This document shows positions 53,754-63,438 of a DNA stretch of 64,000 bases, piece after piece (position 1 is the first letter of the stretch; each line of letters begins with the position of its first letter). Where the stretch lies: contig NW_014575560.1 of NCBI RefSeq assembly GCF_000708205.1, forward strand, positions 436,501 through 500,500, read 5' to 3'. This stretch comes from Mixia osmundae IAM 14324 (taxonomy: Eukaryota; Basidiomycota; Mixiomycetes; Mixiales; Mixiaceae). The translations under genes and the position numbers were made by a program. The notes beneath the pieces were generated by a model that saw only the letters and a program-made list of their open reading frames with translations, had not been told where the DNA came from and did no database searches.

Positions 53754-54673
53754 TCAGAATTTGGCATCTCCTTCTGCTGGCACGACTCTTTGCAGCCACT
53801 CGTAGACATCCTTCAGCTCTTTGGGGTTAGCAGAATGCGCCATGCCTGCTATCTGAGGTCAGGAGCGCGCTAATTCTGTAGGCGTGACCTGCCTGGATAG
53901 CTCTCAAATTGGATGTGCTTGAGCTTGAGCTGATCTCTGAGGTAGTCTACGCTAGCTGAACCCCAAGAGTACCGGACGACTGGATCAGCAGTTCCATGCC
54001 CCCAAAACACAGGCGTGCTCCGCGCATGATCTGTCATCATCTGAGCATGCCTCATGCGTCAGACCGACGAGAGACCCTGGCGGGCAGAGCCTACCGATTT
54101 GACTTTATATCGGAGCTGCAGCATCGGAATAAGCTATGAGTGCATCAAGGTCGCGAGTAGCGACTGACCGGCAAATAGCAAGAGAGGGCGCATAAGCCGG
54201 CGAGCTTGCGCTCAGATGTGAGCATAGTCAGCACAGAGATGACGCCGCCTGCGCATCCTCGTCAAGCTGCATCGTGTCGCTGAGGCCACGAACCTACCTT
54301 GCGAGAAACCGCCGCAGACAATTCTATTCGAAGGAACCCCAGCGTCGACTTCTTGAGTGACGAGCGAGTTGATGTGGGAGACAGACTGAAGCATGCCTCT
54401 CTCGTCCTCGTCGCTAGGCTTTTGCGTGCCCGTCGATTCTCTCACATCCGGCGAGAGTGACTTGATATCATACCAGCTGGGCATGCTCTGACCAAAGTTG
54501 AGTGTCACGGGCTGGATGGGCGCATTGGTGAAGATCCATCGGATGTGAGGCAGTTTGCTGCCCAGCTCTTGCGCGAGAAACGACCAACCCTCTGCAGAGT
54601 CGCCGAGACCGTGACTGAAGATGACACTGGCGGTGTGCTTGCCTCGAGCATTGACGATGAGAGGCTTCGCCAT
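53754..54673 (-). CDS. Acyl-protein thioesterase 1
   Basis: ATG at 54673 (MAKPLIVNARGKHTASVIFS). The alpha/beta-hydrolase triad is complete: Ser in GGFSQGG (the motif is built across an intron near 54300-54245), Asp in WGHGTADPVV, and His in GMAHSANPKELKDVYEWLQR in the last exon. FSHGLGDSAEGW is the oxyanion-hole loop and IRWIFTNAPIQPVTLN the conserved substrate-channel segment. The stop is at 53756-53754. The enzyme removes palmitate from S-acylated proteins in the cytosol. Short exons near 54200, 54100-53880 and 53850-53754 are separated by introns of about 50-60 nt. Confidence 0.9.
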
Positions 54674-54828
54674 GTTGTCGGGTCGGTCAGACCGGTGACG
54701 TCGTGACGCGCGCGAGGGTGCTCAGCCAACACGGACGGGCGCTTCTTAGCGAGGGCCATCCCAAGCTCAGCAGACAACACTCAACAGACTCAAGCCAACG
54801 CCAACGTCCGTACAGATCCTTCGCAGGA

Positions 54829-55653
54829 ATGCAGCGGGTCAACAAGTTCCTGTATGGACCCTCACCCGAGGAAAGGGTGCGCGGCTGGCAGCAAGAATTG
54901 AGAAAGGAGCAGCGCTTGCTAGACCGGGAGATTCGGCAACTACAGCACGCACAGTCACAGACGCAGGGTCAGCTCAAGCAGCTCGCAAAGAAGGGAGAGG
55001 TCAAGAATGCGCGCTTACTCGCGAGGTCAGCCTGATGCTATGCGCAACTGTCTCGTTTGTCTCGCCAGTCAGTCTGACACCATCGCATAGGGAGTTCGTG
55101 AGGAGTCGGAAGCAGACCGATCGACTCAATACGTCCAAAGCCAGGCTCAATTCGATCCATATGCAACTACAACATCAGCTGGGTCGGTCAGACGCGCCCT
55201 CTATCGTCGATCAAGATGAGCTGACAGGTCATCAACGCAGCGACACTCAAGATCACTGGTAACCTGCAGAGATCAACAGAGATCATGAAGCTATCGAACT
55301 CGCTCATACGACTGCCCGAGCTTTCCGCGACAATGCGTAACATGAGCATGGAGATGACGAAAGCTGGCATCATGTCTGAGATGGTCGATGATACGATGGA
55401 TATGATTGATGACGAGGACGACGAGCTGGAAGGCGAAGCGGACGCAGAGGTGGACAAGGTCCTCTTTGAGATCACCAACGGCAAGCTCGGCGAGGCGGGA
55501 CGCGCGACAGCGCCATTGCCCGTGAGTTTGTATCGGATTCGCCTAAGCCAGGCTCATCGGTCTATCTTGTTCCAGGAGGTCGGCGTCTCAGAAGAGGAGC
55601 AAGCGGAAGGCCAGCGTATGCAGGCTCAGCTCGACGCATTGCTCTCCAGTTGA
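54829..55653 (+). CDS. VPS24: ESCRT-III subunit Vps24/CHMP3
   Basis: ATG at 54829 (MQRVNKFLYGPSPEERVRGW). The basic N-terminal helix and QELRKEQRLLDREIRQLQHA are the Vps24 start. The next exon gives EFVRSRKQTDRLNTSKARLN; an intron ending ...AACGCAG joins MQLQHQL to ATLKITGNLQRSTEIMKLSN. The following region has MSMEMTKAGIMSEMVDDTMD and an acidic stretch DEDDELEGEADAEVDKVLFE, and the end is EGQRMQAQLDALLSS, a weak MIT-interacting motif. Vps24 co-polymerises with Vps2 to remodel endosomal membranes; it can work with the Pal/Rim pathway represented here by PalC. It is divergent from the thioesterase gene, with 155 bp between the two ATGs. Confidence 0.92.
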
Positions 55654-55785
55654 GTGTGACGGGAGTGCGACAGCAGAGCATGTCTGTGCCATATTCATGT
55701 CATGTAAATGTATCAGCGTGTGAGCGCATGTAGTCAGAACCGATGGACAACAACAGTCCCTTTGCTACAAAGAGTGTATGTGCGA

Positions 55786-57365
55786 TCATGCGTCTGCAGG
55801 CGGTGGCGTCGTCGCCTCGATAGGTTCGCCATCCGATTTCGTAGCAGATTTCGGTGAGTGACTCATTGAGGCTGATTGAGTGACATTTTTGACCCTTGCG
55901 AGCTCGAGTTCTACCTTGCGAGCCTCGACGGCCAGCTTCGCTTGCTCGATCTCATGAGCTTGGTTGGCCTTTAGGGTCTCCCAGTCTAGCTTGCGGTTGA
56001 GGTAGTCCTGTCTCGCCTTTCGATCGGCGTCTTGCATCTTTAGCATCTCTGTTCTTTGCTGTGCCTCAAGTCGCAGTCGCTCCTTCTTGAGCATGAACTC
56101 GCCTTGTGCCCGCCAGCGCGCCCGCTCGTTTTGGTCCACGAGGGCAAGGATGCGAGGCAGCTCAGAAGCGTCAAAGTCTGGTCTCTGGAGATTATCTAAG
56201 ATATTAGACGTTGAAGGATCGACGACACTCAGCCGCCGCTCCTCTGAAGATTGTGAGGGCGAGCTCGCGCTTGCCGAGACGCCTAGACCGGTCAGGCGAT
56301 CTTCGCCGACACCACCGTTCAGTGGCGGCGAGACGCTACTGCCTGGCTTACGCACGAAAGTAGAAGAAGATCTGCGTGGCCCGTCATTGATGACGAGGTC
56401 GTCCAGGCGCATACGCTTGTGAGTCGATCCTCTCGCAGGCGTCATCCGTGCATAGTCTTCGGCTTCCTCTAGGGATGCCAGAGGCTTGCTGCTGAGCTGG
56501 GCAGATCCTCCCTTTGCTTGCGAGCTCGCATTGTCGCGGGCAGCTCCACTATAGCCATACGCGATCGGACTCAATTGCGTCGAGCCAATTTCTACTGATG
56601 CACGGTGGCCGGACAGATGTGATCTGTGCCTGGCATCTGAGCGATTTGATGCAGAAAGCTCTTGGGATTTGGGCGAAGTGTGCTGCGGTAAGCCTGCTCT
56701 CGCACGCGGCAGCTCAACTTCTGTGCCGTCGATTTCATCTGCGGAGGCGGATCCCGCCAAACCGCGTGTGACGCCACTTTCGTTATCTGATAATAACCTG
56801 GCGAGAATGTGTGGCAGAATGATTGGCAGTAAGGCGTTCCGTTCCGCACGTGCATAGTACGCCTCAGCTAGGGAGCCATTTTCATCAGTTCTGCTGTGCG
56901 CATCGTGACGCGCTGAGCTCACCATCTCGGGACAGACGCCCATCGTTATCGCGGTGGGGTGGACTCTTCAGCAATCTAAGCAGCACTTGCGGTGGAATCT
57001 TAGCCGTCTCCATGAAATCCTTGGCGTCGTCGTATGTCCTGAAGAGGAGACCATCTGAGCACATGCTCGGAGACTTTTCTGCAGGCCAATGCTCGCCTTT
57101 GCAGATGGTGGAAGATGAGCGTTGCAAAGTCCTTGAAGCTCATGTCGTCCTTATCGAGACCTACACGCCTACGATGGCCCGTCTGGTCGTAGAAGACTTG
57201 ACGCGCGCCCGAACAAGCGTCTGACAGGCGCTCGCATGCTGTCCGACGTACGCTCTCGCTCTCATCTGAAAATAGTCTGGCAGCAAGAGCAGTCTGCTGT
57301 CTTAGCTGCTGCTCCAGGGACGCCCGCAGGCCATGCGAAGCGAGCCAGTCGATCTTGCCCGCCAT
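55786..57365 (-). CDS. Hypothetical protein with C-terminal charged helix
   Basis: ATG at 57365 (MAGKIDWLASHGLRASLEQQ). The N-terminal helical part includes RRTACERLSDACSG and DDMSFKDFATLIFHHLQ. Exon 2 has FRTYDDAKDFMETAKIPPQV, and a long last exon from about 56915 begins DENGSLAEAYYARAERNALL. The middle is disordered (THKRMRLDDLVINDGPRRSS carries a possible nuclear signal). The last 110 residues form a long, highly charged single helix (ARWRAQGEFMLKKERLRLEA, WETLKANQAHEIEQAKLAVE) and the tail is acidic/Pro-rich. I do not recognise the family. Two short introns near 57210 and 56920 are likely but not fixed. Confidence 0.55.
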
Positions 57366-57780
57366 TTTCTCGCCGATGCTGACGTCTTGTGTGCGCGGCC
57401 GTGGAAGTTGGCGAGCGTAAGCTACGCTATATTTGGAGCCTATTGCTTGGCAGCGATGTCGAATCGCATGCTTGCGTATCCCTCGCGAGCTATTGAAGAA
57501 GCCGAGCCTGTGCCTGCGCGACAGACTATTTGCGGCTCGCACTCATCGGCACAGAGGCTTGCATCAGCGGCTCGCAGAAAACAGCGCGGAAGACGGTAAG
57601 TTGCGTATTACCGATGGCTCCATAATGCTCCCGTCGCTCAAAAAATAACGTTTGCGCATTTTTGACTTCAGACAAGATCAAGAAAAGGCGTCGCCCAGAG
57701 CAGCAGCTGTCTTCCCGTCTGCGTTCGGGCATTCGCTCCCTTCCCATGATCCGATAACCAAGCTGGCCTTTTGATGAACA
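57366..57780. promoter_or_regulatory. Divergent intergenic region upstream of PIG-S
   Basis: About 415 bp between two divergent ATGs. No gene or RNA was seen. A run AAAAAATAACG near 57640 could be an A/T-rich promoter element. Confidence 0.4.
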
Positions 57781-59206
57781 ATGACCGGCCGCGGGATTAT
57801 ACTGGCTGCCAAGGAAGTCTCGGACGACGCGAGATCGATCGTTGTTGAGCGAAGAACGATCTTGGCCTCAGTCTGGCTAGTTATAATCATCCTTGGCATT
57901 CCTGCATGGATATGGACCACGGAAATCGAAAGGCTTGGCCTGCCAGCAGCCCGCATCGCGCGGTACAGCTCTGGTTCTTGTCCGGTACAGCTGCACGCGA
58001 GCGCGACACCTGCCGAAGCTTCGATCATCCGCGCGCATCCCCAATGGCATTGCATAGATACGACGGCGTCAGCTGAAGCCCCGACCTGGTTGAGCAAAAT
58101 ACTTACGCAGTCCCGCGAGCACGCGACGGCTCAAGATGCCCGCGTTGTGGACTATGCTCCTCGTTACAAGCTCGTGTATAGTCTGCTGCTGCAAGAAACG
58201 GATGCTCCCAGCGACTGGCCCATTCAGAGTATGCTCAGGAACACCTTGCCACTGCTCGAAAGTCTCAATGTTCTGCACAACTTTACACTGGAGACGCAAG
58301 TGCAATCCTTTGCCCCGTTGACGTTCGAGCCGCTGGATGGCACCGCGGCAGATGGTGAAGCGCATCACATCATTGAGGAGTATCAGCTCAAAGCTTTTGT
58401 CAACACTGCCGAATGGAACCTCGGTGTGTCAGAGTGCTGTTTGCGTCTGGACTATCGTTGACCATGAGAGCGCAGCAACCGCCGCATCCCTCGATCCAGT
58501 GTTGCACTTCATCCTGTTTGTGCCGTCTGAGAGATATTCACCTCTGAAGATCCGCTTGAGCGATGGTCGGTCACTCATCTTTGGACAGAACCTTGCTGAA
58601 CTCCGCTCAGGTTCATACTCATCCACAAACGCATTCGTCAGTCCCCAGTGGGGTGGTGTCGTGCTTGCCGACTCCCTCGACACCCTAAAATTTCCTGAGC
58701 AACTCAACACGATCAGTCAGACCTTCGATGCGCAATTGGCGTTACTGCTCGGCGTGCCTGGTCGAGTGCGGAGCGGACATCGTCTCGAGGATTGGCAAGT
58801 TGATGCCATGTTACTCACGCGTACGCTAGCCAACACGCGCAATGGCATCAATACGCTGAAAGCGATCGTCAATCTGACAAACACGATTGAGAATATGCCT
58901 ATCGGATCGGACGTACAGACCGACGTCACCGAGGCCCTGCACGCGGTTGAGATGGTGCAGCAGAGCTGGCCTGACGATCTCACTGGAGCGATGAAGTGGT
59001 CTGCCAAGGTCAACGAGCTCTCCTCGCGCGCATTCTATCATCCATCAATGCTCGGCCTGCTCTACTTCCCCGACGAGCACAAGTACGCGGTGTACACTCC
59101 TTTATTTGGACCTATAGCCGTTCCGCTCGTGCTAGGCATCATCAAAGAGTTCAAGTCTTGGCGACAAGGACGCGCTGGCAGAGATAAGAAGACAAAGAAA
59201 GACTAG
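57781..59206 (+). CDS. GPI17: GPI transamidase subunit PIG-S/Gpi17
   Basis: ATG at 57781 (MTGRGIILAAKEVSDDARSI). A basic stretch is followed by a first transmembrane helix (ILASVWLVIIILGIPAWIW) and the family motif TEIERLGLPAARI. The large luminal domain includes LVYSLLLQETDAP, LLESLNVLHNFTLETQVQSF and, after one intron near 58424-58462, VLHFILFVPSERYSPLKIRL, NAFVSPQWGGVVLADS and RSGHRLEDWQVDAMLLTRTL. A second transmembrane helix lies near the end (TPLFGPIAVPLVLGIIKEF), before a Lys-rich tail (GRDKKTKKD). Two membrane spans flanking a luminal domain is the PIG-S topology. It is a non-catalytic part of the transamidase that attaches GPI anchors in the ER. Confidence 0.92.
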
Positions 59207-59229
59207 ACAGTTGCATAGCATTGTTGTTG

Positions 59230-60145
59230 TCACCATGCTGTATTCTCATCGCACTGATCGCAAGTCTCTTCAGATAGCGCAATATTGCACTTCGTGACAC
59301 CTGCATGCTGATTATCGGCCGATTCGCTGAGACGCGGCAAAGAGGACTTGCCTGGGGGATTGCCGAGAGTCACGATCACGACAGCGTCGCATTTATCCCT
59401 ATTGGCATCGGCGAGATGATGCGGGAAGCAATACTGGTACATCGCAATCTCGTTGAAGCTGACGGCCACTGTAAACGGGGCATACAATCAGCGTCAAATT
59501 GACCAAAGACGAGTCAATTCTGGCCTACTTATGCGCCAGCTGAACCAGCCAATCCAAGTATAGTAAGTCTGCACATCAGTGAGTGTCAGTTCGTGGATAC
59601 GCAGCGTGACGGACCGTGCAGCAGCTGCTCCAACCGGGCGTCGAAGACTTCAGCTGCATAATGAAGGCGACTCTGACTGCGTTTCCGCCTGGTTCCTCTT
59701 CGACGACCCTCATGCCGAACATACCTGGGCCAGGATTCGTTTCGACATCGGGATAGTACTTGTCGCCTTGTTTGTTGGTCTTGAGAACGACCTGACCGTG
59801 CGCAGCCACGGTCGAATAGATGGTATGATCACTTTTGTAGCAGCTGCCTCTGACGCTGTGGGTCATATTGTACTGCCGGCGCCGCACGGGAATGGGGAAA
59901 CGTTCTCGGAGTCTGTTGGGAGCAGTATCGGATGCGTCATAGCTGGTAGATGCTTCGAGCAGGCTTTCCTCCATGTGGACCGTTGTTTCGATGACCAGGC
60001 CATCATGCTTCATGGAAAATGTGCGAGATCCTGAACTGGAATCGGCAAGCGCAACAAATTCTTCCGTCGTTGTCGTCTCACTCGCCTGCTGCTTCGCCGT
60101 TGCCTGCCATGCTAGGCATAGGCAAGCCCACCAAGCCGCGTGCAT
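59230..60145 (-). CDS. Secreted cysteine-rich protein, orphan
   Basis: ATG at 60145 (MHAAWWACLCLAWQATA is the leader; the frame is open further upstream). Exon 1 includes MKHDGLVIETTVHMEES, an RRRQYNMTHSVRGSCYKSDH stretch following a basic site that might be a Kex2-type cleavage point (PVRRRQ), and GGNAVRVAFIMQLKSSTPGW. It ends at a GTCCGT donor near 59600. A small exon TYYTWIGWFSWRI follows, then an intron (GTAGGC...TTTACAG) to AVSFNEIAMYQYCFPHHLAD, ending DQCDENTAW at 59230. There are nine or more cysteines overall. It is not recognised; its three-exon secreted layout resembles the gene at 14911 but I could not align them with confidence. Confidence 0.6.
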
Positions 60146-60298
60146 AGTTGCGAGCGACTTGAGGCTGTCGTGCCGACACAAGACCCAGACTGAACGCCTG
60201 ACGGCAAGGCTCGGAGACACAGTTGCCGATGAGCTCAGGAGGGGTCCAGACGTCAGAGTGAGAATGAGACGATGAGCAGTTGCCGGGGCGATCAAGGA

Positions 60299-60312
60299 GG
60301 GGTGCGCCCGAT
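60299..60312 (+). promoter_or_regulatory. 14-mer GGGGTGCGCCCGAT, candidate promoter element
   Basis: It lies 54 bp upstream of the UPF0390 ATG. The same 14 bases occur at 18187-18200, 71 bp upstream of RPS13, in the same orientation relative to the plus-strand gene. Confidence 0.55.
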
Positions 60313-60365
60313 AATTATGAATTGACTTGGCCGCGAATTGCGAGTATTGCAGTCAGTGCAGTGAC

Positions 60366-60714
60366 ATGGCACAAGGTTTCAAGACCAAGCCGCTCGCCAA
60401 GCCGGTCAAATCCTCAGCCGGTCAGCGGAATAAGGCCAATGCACCGCTCAAGAAGGGCAACCGCGTCATACCGCCGCAACGCAAGGTAGCCGTCGAGGAG
60501 GCAGTCCGACGAAAAGTCAGTACACAGACAAACCCAGAGGGTCGAGCTCATCTTCATATGATAGAATGTGTCGACATCTATCAATACCAGACTCGAAGGA
60601 GCGATGGCGCAGCGAGCATCGGCGGGCAAACTCACGATCATGAAGAAATCCGCGCAACAAGCTGCATCTGCGGCTAGCGAGAAACCACGCAAAGGGCCCG
60701 CTCGAGTGACTTGA
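60366..60714 (+). CDS. UPF0390 family small basic protein
   Basis: ATG at 60366 (MAQGFKTKPLAKPVKSSAGQ). The first exon is Lys/Arg-rich and includes LKKGNRVIPPQRKVAVEEAV, the KGxRxIxPKK core of the UPF0390 (human C19orf53/Leydig-cell tumour 10 kDa) family. An intron with a GTCAGT donor after RRK and an acceptor GGCGCAG near 60610 leads to RASAGKLTIMKKSAQQAASA, ending at TGA 60712-60714. The product of about 80 residues fits the family, which is conserved, nuclear/nucleolar in type and poorly characterised. Sharing a promoter word with ribosomal protein genes suggests co-regulation with ribosome production. Confidence 0.78.
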
Positions 60715-60725
60715 TCCGTCGCACT

Positions 60726-60752
60726 TGCTGCTGCTGCTGCTGCTGCTGCTGC
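60726..60752 (+). repeat. (TGC)9 microsatellite
   Basis: Nine perfect TGC units just after the UPF0390 stop, in the 3' UTR or intergenic DNA. It is not inside a supported coding region. Confidence 0.95.
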
Positions 60753-60902
60753 AACAAGACGCCGAAACGGCCTGCCATGCCGCACTCATACGCTGTTGCT
60801 ATGAGAAGATGCGATGCAAACTGCGTTGCCGTCGCGTCTCAACTGGCCTTGCCATGTCTTGCTGTCCTACTCGAATGCTCCCAAGTCTCTATCGCTCGCA
60901 AA

Positions 60903-61436
60903 ATGAAGGGGACTCTCGCCGTCTTCTCTGCGCTCTTCTCGTCGGCCCTTGCTACCAGCGTTGGTCATTATGAAGCGCCAACTGCCGGCCAAGTCTTCAA
61001 TCTCAGTATGCTGAACACAAAACCAAATAATTTGGCGATGCTGATTACTTGAGCTAGACTGTCCAACCATGACGATCAGGCTCGTCGGCTTGCCAGCGGA
61101 CGCACTCTATGTCGATGTGTCCATGACGCATTCCAACAAAATGGGCGTTGCTACGCATTACGACGTGGGTCGTATTGGCCTGACAGCTGGCTGGACTGAT
61201 CTCAACCCTGCAGGTTGGCCAAGCTGCCATCATCAGCGGCGTCTTTTCGGCCGTTTTCGAGTGGGTCGACGAGTCGACAACGCCCGGCCAGTGGAGTAAG
61301 TCCAGTCAAGCTGATCACAGCCAAATGCTCACATGCATCGGCAGCTTTGGTCTCTGAGATCAGTCACAAGGACGGTTCGCTCAATTCTACTGACATTGAT
61401 ATCGTCGTCGTCGATACCACCGATCCGTGCGAATGA
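60903..61436 (+). CDS. Small secreted protein, tandem paralogue 1
   Basis: ATG at 60903 with a signal peptide (MKGTLAVFSALFSSALA). Four exons: up to VFNL, phase-1 intron (GTATGC...GAGCTAG); NCPTMTIRLVGLPADALYVD to THYD, phase-0 intron (GTGGGT...CTGCAG); VGQAAIISGVFSAVFEWVDE to GQW, phase-1 intron (GTAAGT...CGGCAG); and VSEISHKDGSLNSTDIDIVV to DPCE at TGA 61434-61436. The mature protein is about 110 residues with only two cysteines (NCP near the start, DPC at the end), perhaps one disulfide tying the ends together. The joined sequence aligns along its length with the next gene. No family was recognised. Confidence 0.8.
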
Positions 61437-61684
61437 ACACGAGCGAAGCCGAGCGCACGGCGTGTTTGATTGCATTTCCTTTACCATCACTATTTCACAA
61501 GCCAGACGCCAACATGGTCTGGGCCTCTTCGCTGCTTTGGTCGCGCTGTAACGCATCCGGTGTACTGCGGTCCGCACTTCGACTGGCGGCTGTGACTCGC
61601 AGCAGGCGGTGCAGCTTGAGGTCTCATCGCGTCGCGCCTCGCCTTGCAGCCTCGCTAAAACCTGCGAAATCCTTCGTCTACGAG

Positions 61685-62232
61685 ATGAAGACCACGCTCG
61701 TCGTTCTCTGCGGACTCGCTTCAACAGCTCTCGGAACCTTTGTAGGCAACTATGTCGCGCCGACTCCCTATCAGCTTTTCAACCTCTGTATGCGAATCTT
61801 GCAATGCCACAGCAAATCGTCGTACTCATTCAGTCGATCCAGATTGCCCCAAGATGGCCATCAAGATCATTGACTTGCCGCTCAACGCAACATCAGTGGC
61901 TTTGTCATTGACGCACTCCAACGGTATGGCCATCGGCACTGCCTATGATGTAAATTGCACAAGCAATCAACTTGCCACACTGACCATGGTGTACACAGAT
62001 TGGCGGAGGCCCTGTCACCAACGGCATCTTCTCTGGCGTCTTCAACTGGATCACTGACCAGACCAAGACCGGTCAATGGGGTAGATCAGTCTCACATGCA
62101 AGTTGGCTATGGCTGACTTATCGAGCAGCCGTGGGCGCACACATCGCCTACAAGGACGGGAATGGCCAGCCGGCCGTGGGTTATGCTGCTCAGCAGTTCG
62201 TGGTCGTCAGCTCACCCGATCCCTGCTCATGA
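61685..62232 (+). CDS. Small secreted protein, tandem paralogue 2
   Basis: ATG at 61685 with a signal peptide (MKTTLVVLCGLASTALG). Four exons with the same intron positions and phases as its neighbour: LFNL (phase 1, GTATGC donor), YCPKMAIKIIDLPLNATSVA to TAYD (phase 0, GTAAAT donor), IGGGPVTNGIFSGVFNWITD to GQW (phase 1, GTAGAT donor), and VGAHIAYKDGNGQPAVGYAA to DPCS at TGA 62230-62232. The two mature cysteines are conserved. By hand, about half of the residues over the first three exons are identical to paralogue 1 (37 of 70 in exons 1-2, 11 of 27 in exon 3). It has one N-glycosylation site (NAT) that paralogue 1 lacks. Only about 250 bp separate the two genes. Confidence 0.8.
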
Positions 62233-62555
62233 TGGGCCGGCTTGTTATCCTTTCCCCTTGGTCTGATTGCATGGACACATAATGCCGTCTCCGCTTGTAT
62301 GTTGCGAGCCAAACGTCTCCGGAGCAACGAAGATCATGCGTGGGAGCTGACTGGCCACACATCGAATTGAGTGCGATAAATGCAACAGTGGAGTGATCAT
62401 ACAAGCCATCGCGCGTCGGGGCTCGGTCCAGCTTCGGCATTGCGTCCCCTCGAGAGCATGCCGAATCGGAATCTCGACGGTCATCCGGAGGTGACGTTGT
62501 GCAGACAGCTCACGCTCACTCCAGTGTATAACGACCGTGTACTTATCGTGGCTTC
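62233..62555. other. Intergenic region
   Basis: About 320 bp between convergent stops. Short frames only; no gene, repeat or RNA was seen. Confidence 0.45.
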
Positions 62556-63365
62556 CTACTTGCGCTTCTGAGCTCTCGAGACGGAGCGAGTCTGTACTCG
62601 CGTTGACTGGGTCGAGGCACCCAACGATTGGCTGAGTTGCAAATACGACTCATAGAGAAGCCAAAGGGGTATGAACACCCAGCTGAGTGCAGAATGGGAC
62701 ATGAGCGCAGCTTTCCGCGATCGGGGGAGAGCTTGCATCAAATTCATGAGGGCCAGGTAAACCCATAGCTTGAGAAAGGTGTCGCCGTATAGGCTCGGCG
62801 AACCTTGCAGCCATTCTGGTGCAAAGGTCATGAAGCCGCCGTACAGCTCCGATGTCGACAGAACGACTGTAGGCAGGCAGGCTCAACACGCGACAACCAT
62901 CGCGTAGCGAGACATACTCAGCCAGAAGTGTCGCATAGGGTTCGTCCTGGCGATCTGGTAGCAGATGAGGAGGCAGATTGGACCCATGATTAGCACAGTC
63001 AAGATCTCTAGCGAGACGACGGTGGGATCTGCTGTGCCCCACCGTGTATCTGCCTTGGCATACTCTTGCCACATTTTACAGAATAGAGAGGTGCCCGAGT
63101 CGGCCGTGCGGCCAAAGGTCGAGTTGTATAGAAAGCTTCCTTCGTAGAAAGTATGTATGAGCGCATCGAAAGCGCACTGTGACGGTCTCAGTGCGATGGC
63201 AGGCAGCGCGAGAGGCGCTCATACCCATATGAACGTGAAGCGGTCCGCTTTGGTAGCTGTGGATGCCAGAAGACGCCGGGCGCCATACCAGCCGAGTAGG
63301 AGAGCAGACATCACGCCCGCGAGTGAATATGCCGACACGGCTGAGAAGTCATCGAGAAGGCCCAT
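62556..63365 (-). CDS. EBP-type (EXPERA) sterol isomerase-like membrane protein
   Basis: ATG at 63365 (MGLLDDFSAVSAYSLAGVMS). Four to five transmembrane helices. Exon 2 opens CAFDALIHTFYEGSF, carrying the HxxxE pair of the EBP family; the next family block is FCKMWQEYAKADTRW, then the third acidic residue in SLEILTVLIMGPICLL, then STSELYGGFMTFAPEWL. The last join uses a 54-nt GC-AG intron at 62683-62736 to give ALMNLIWVFIPLWLLYESY. In animals and plants EBP is the delta8-delta7 sterol isomerase; fungi usually use the unrelated Erg2, so the role here may be a different sterol or lipid. The catalytic His and two Glu are all present. It ends at 62556. Confidence 0.85.
62683..62736 (-). other. 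Stop-free 54-nt GC-AG intron in the EBP-like gene
   Basis: The donor is TTGAT|GCAAGC and the acceptor CACTCAG|CTGG. The length is divisible by three with no stop, so it reads as 18 extra residues. Removal restores the conserved MNxIW of the family. Confidence 0.85.
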
Positions 63366-63438
63366 CGTCGGGTTGGATTGACCGGGTCGACTGTCGAAAG
63401 GACTGGGACGCGAGACGAGTACCCCGCTCTGGCGACGG

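Noticed and set aside
60726-60752. (TGC)9 as a polyGln, polyAla or polyCys coding repeat
   Set aside because: It lies after the UPF0390 stop and before the next ATG; frames through it have no supported start.
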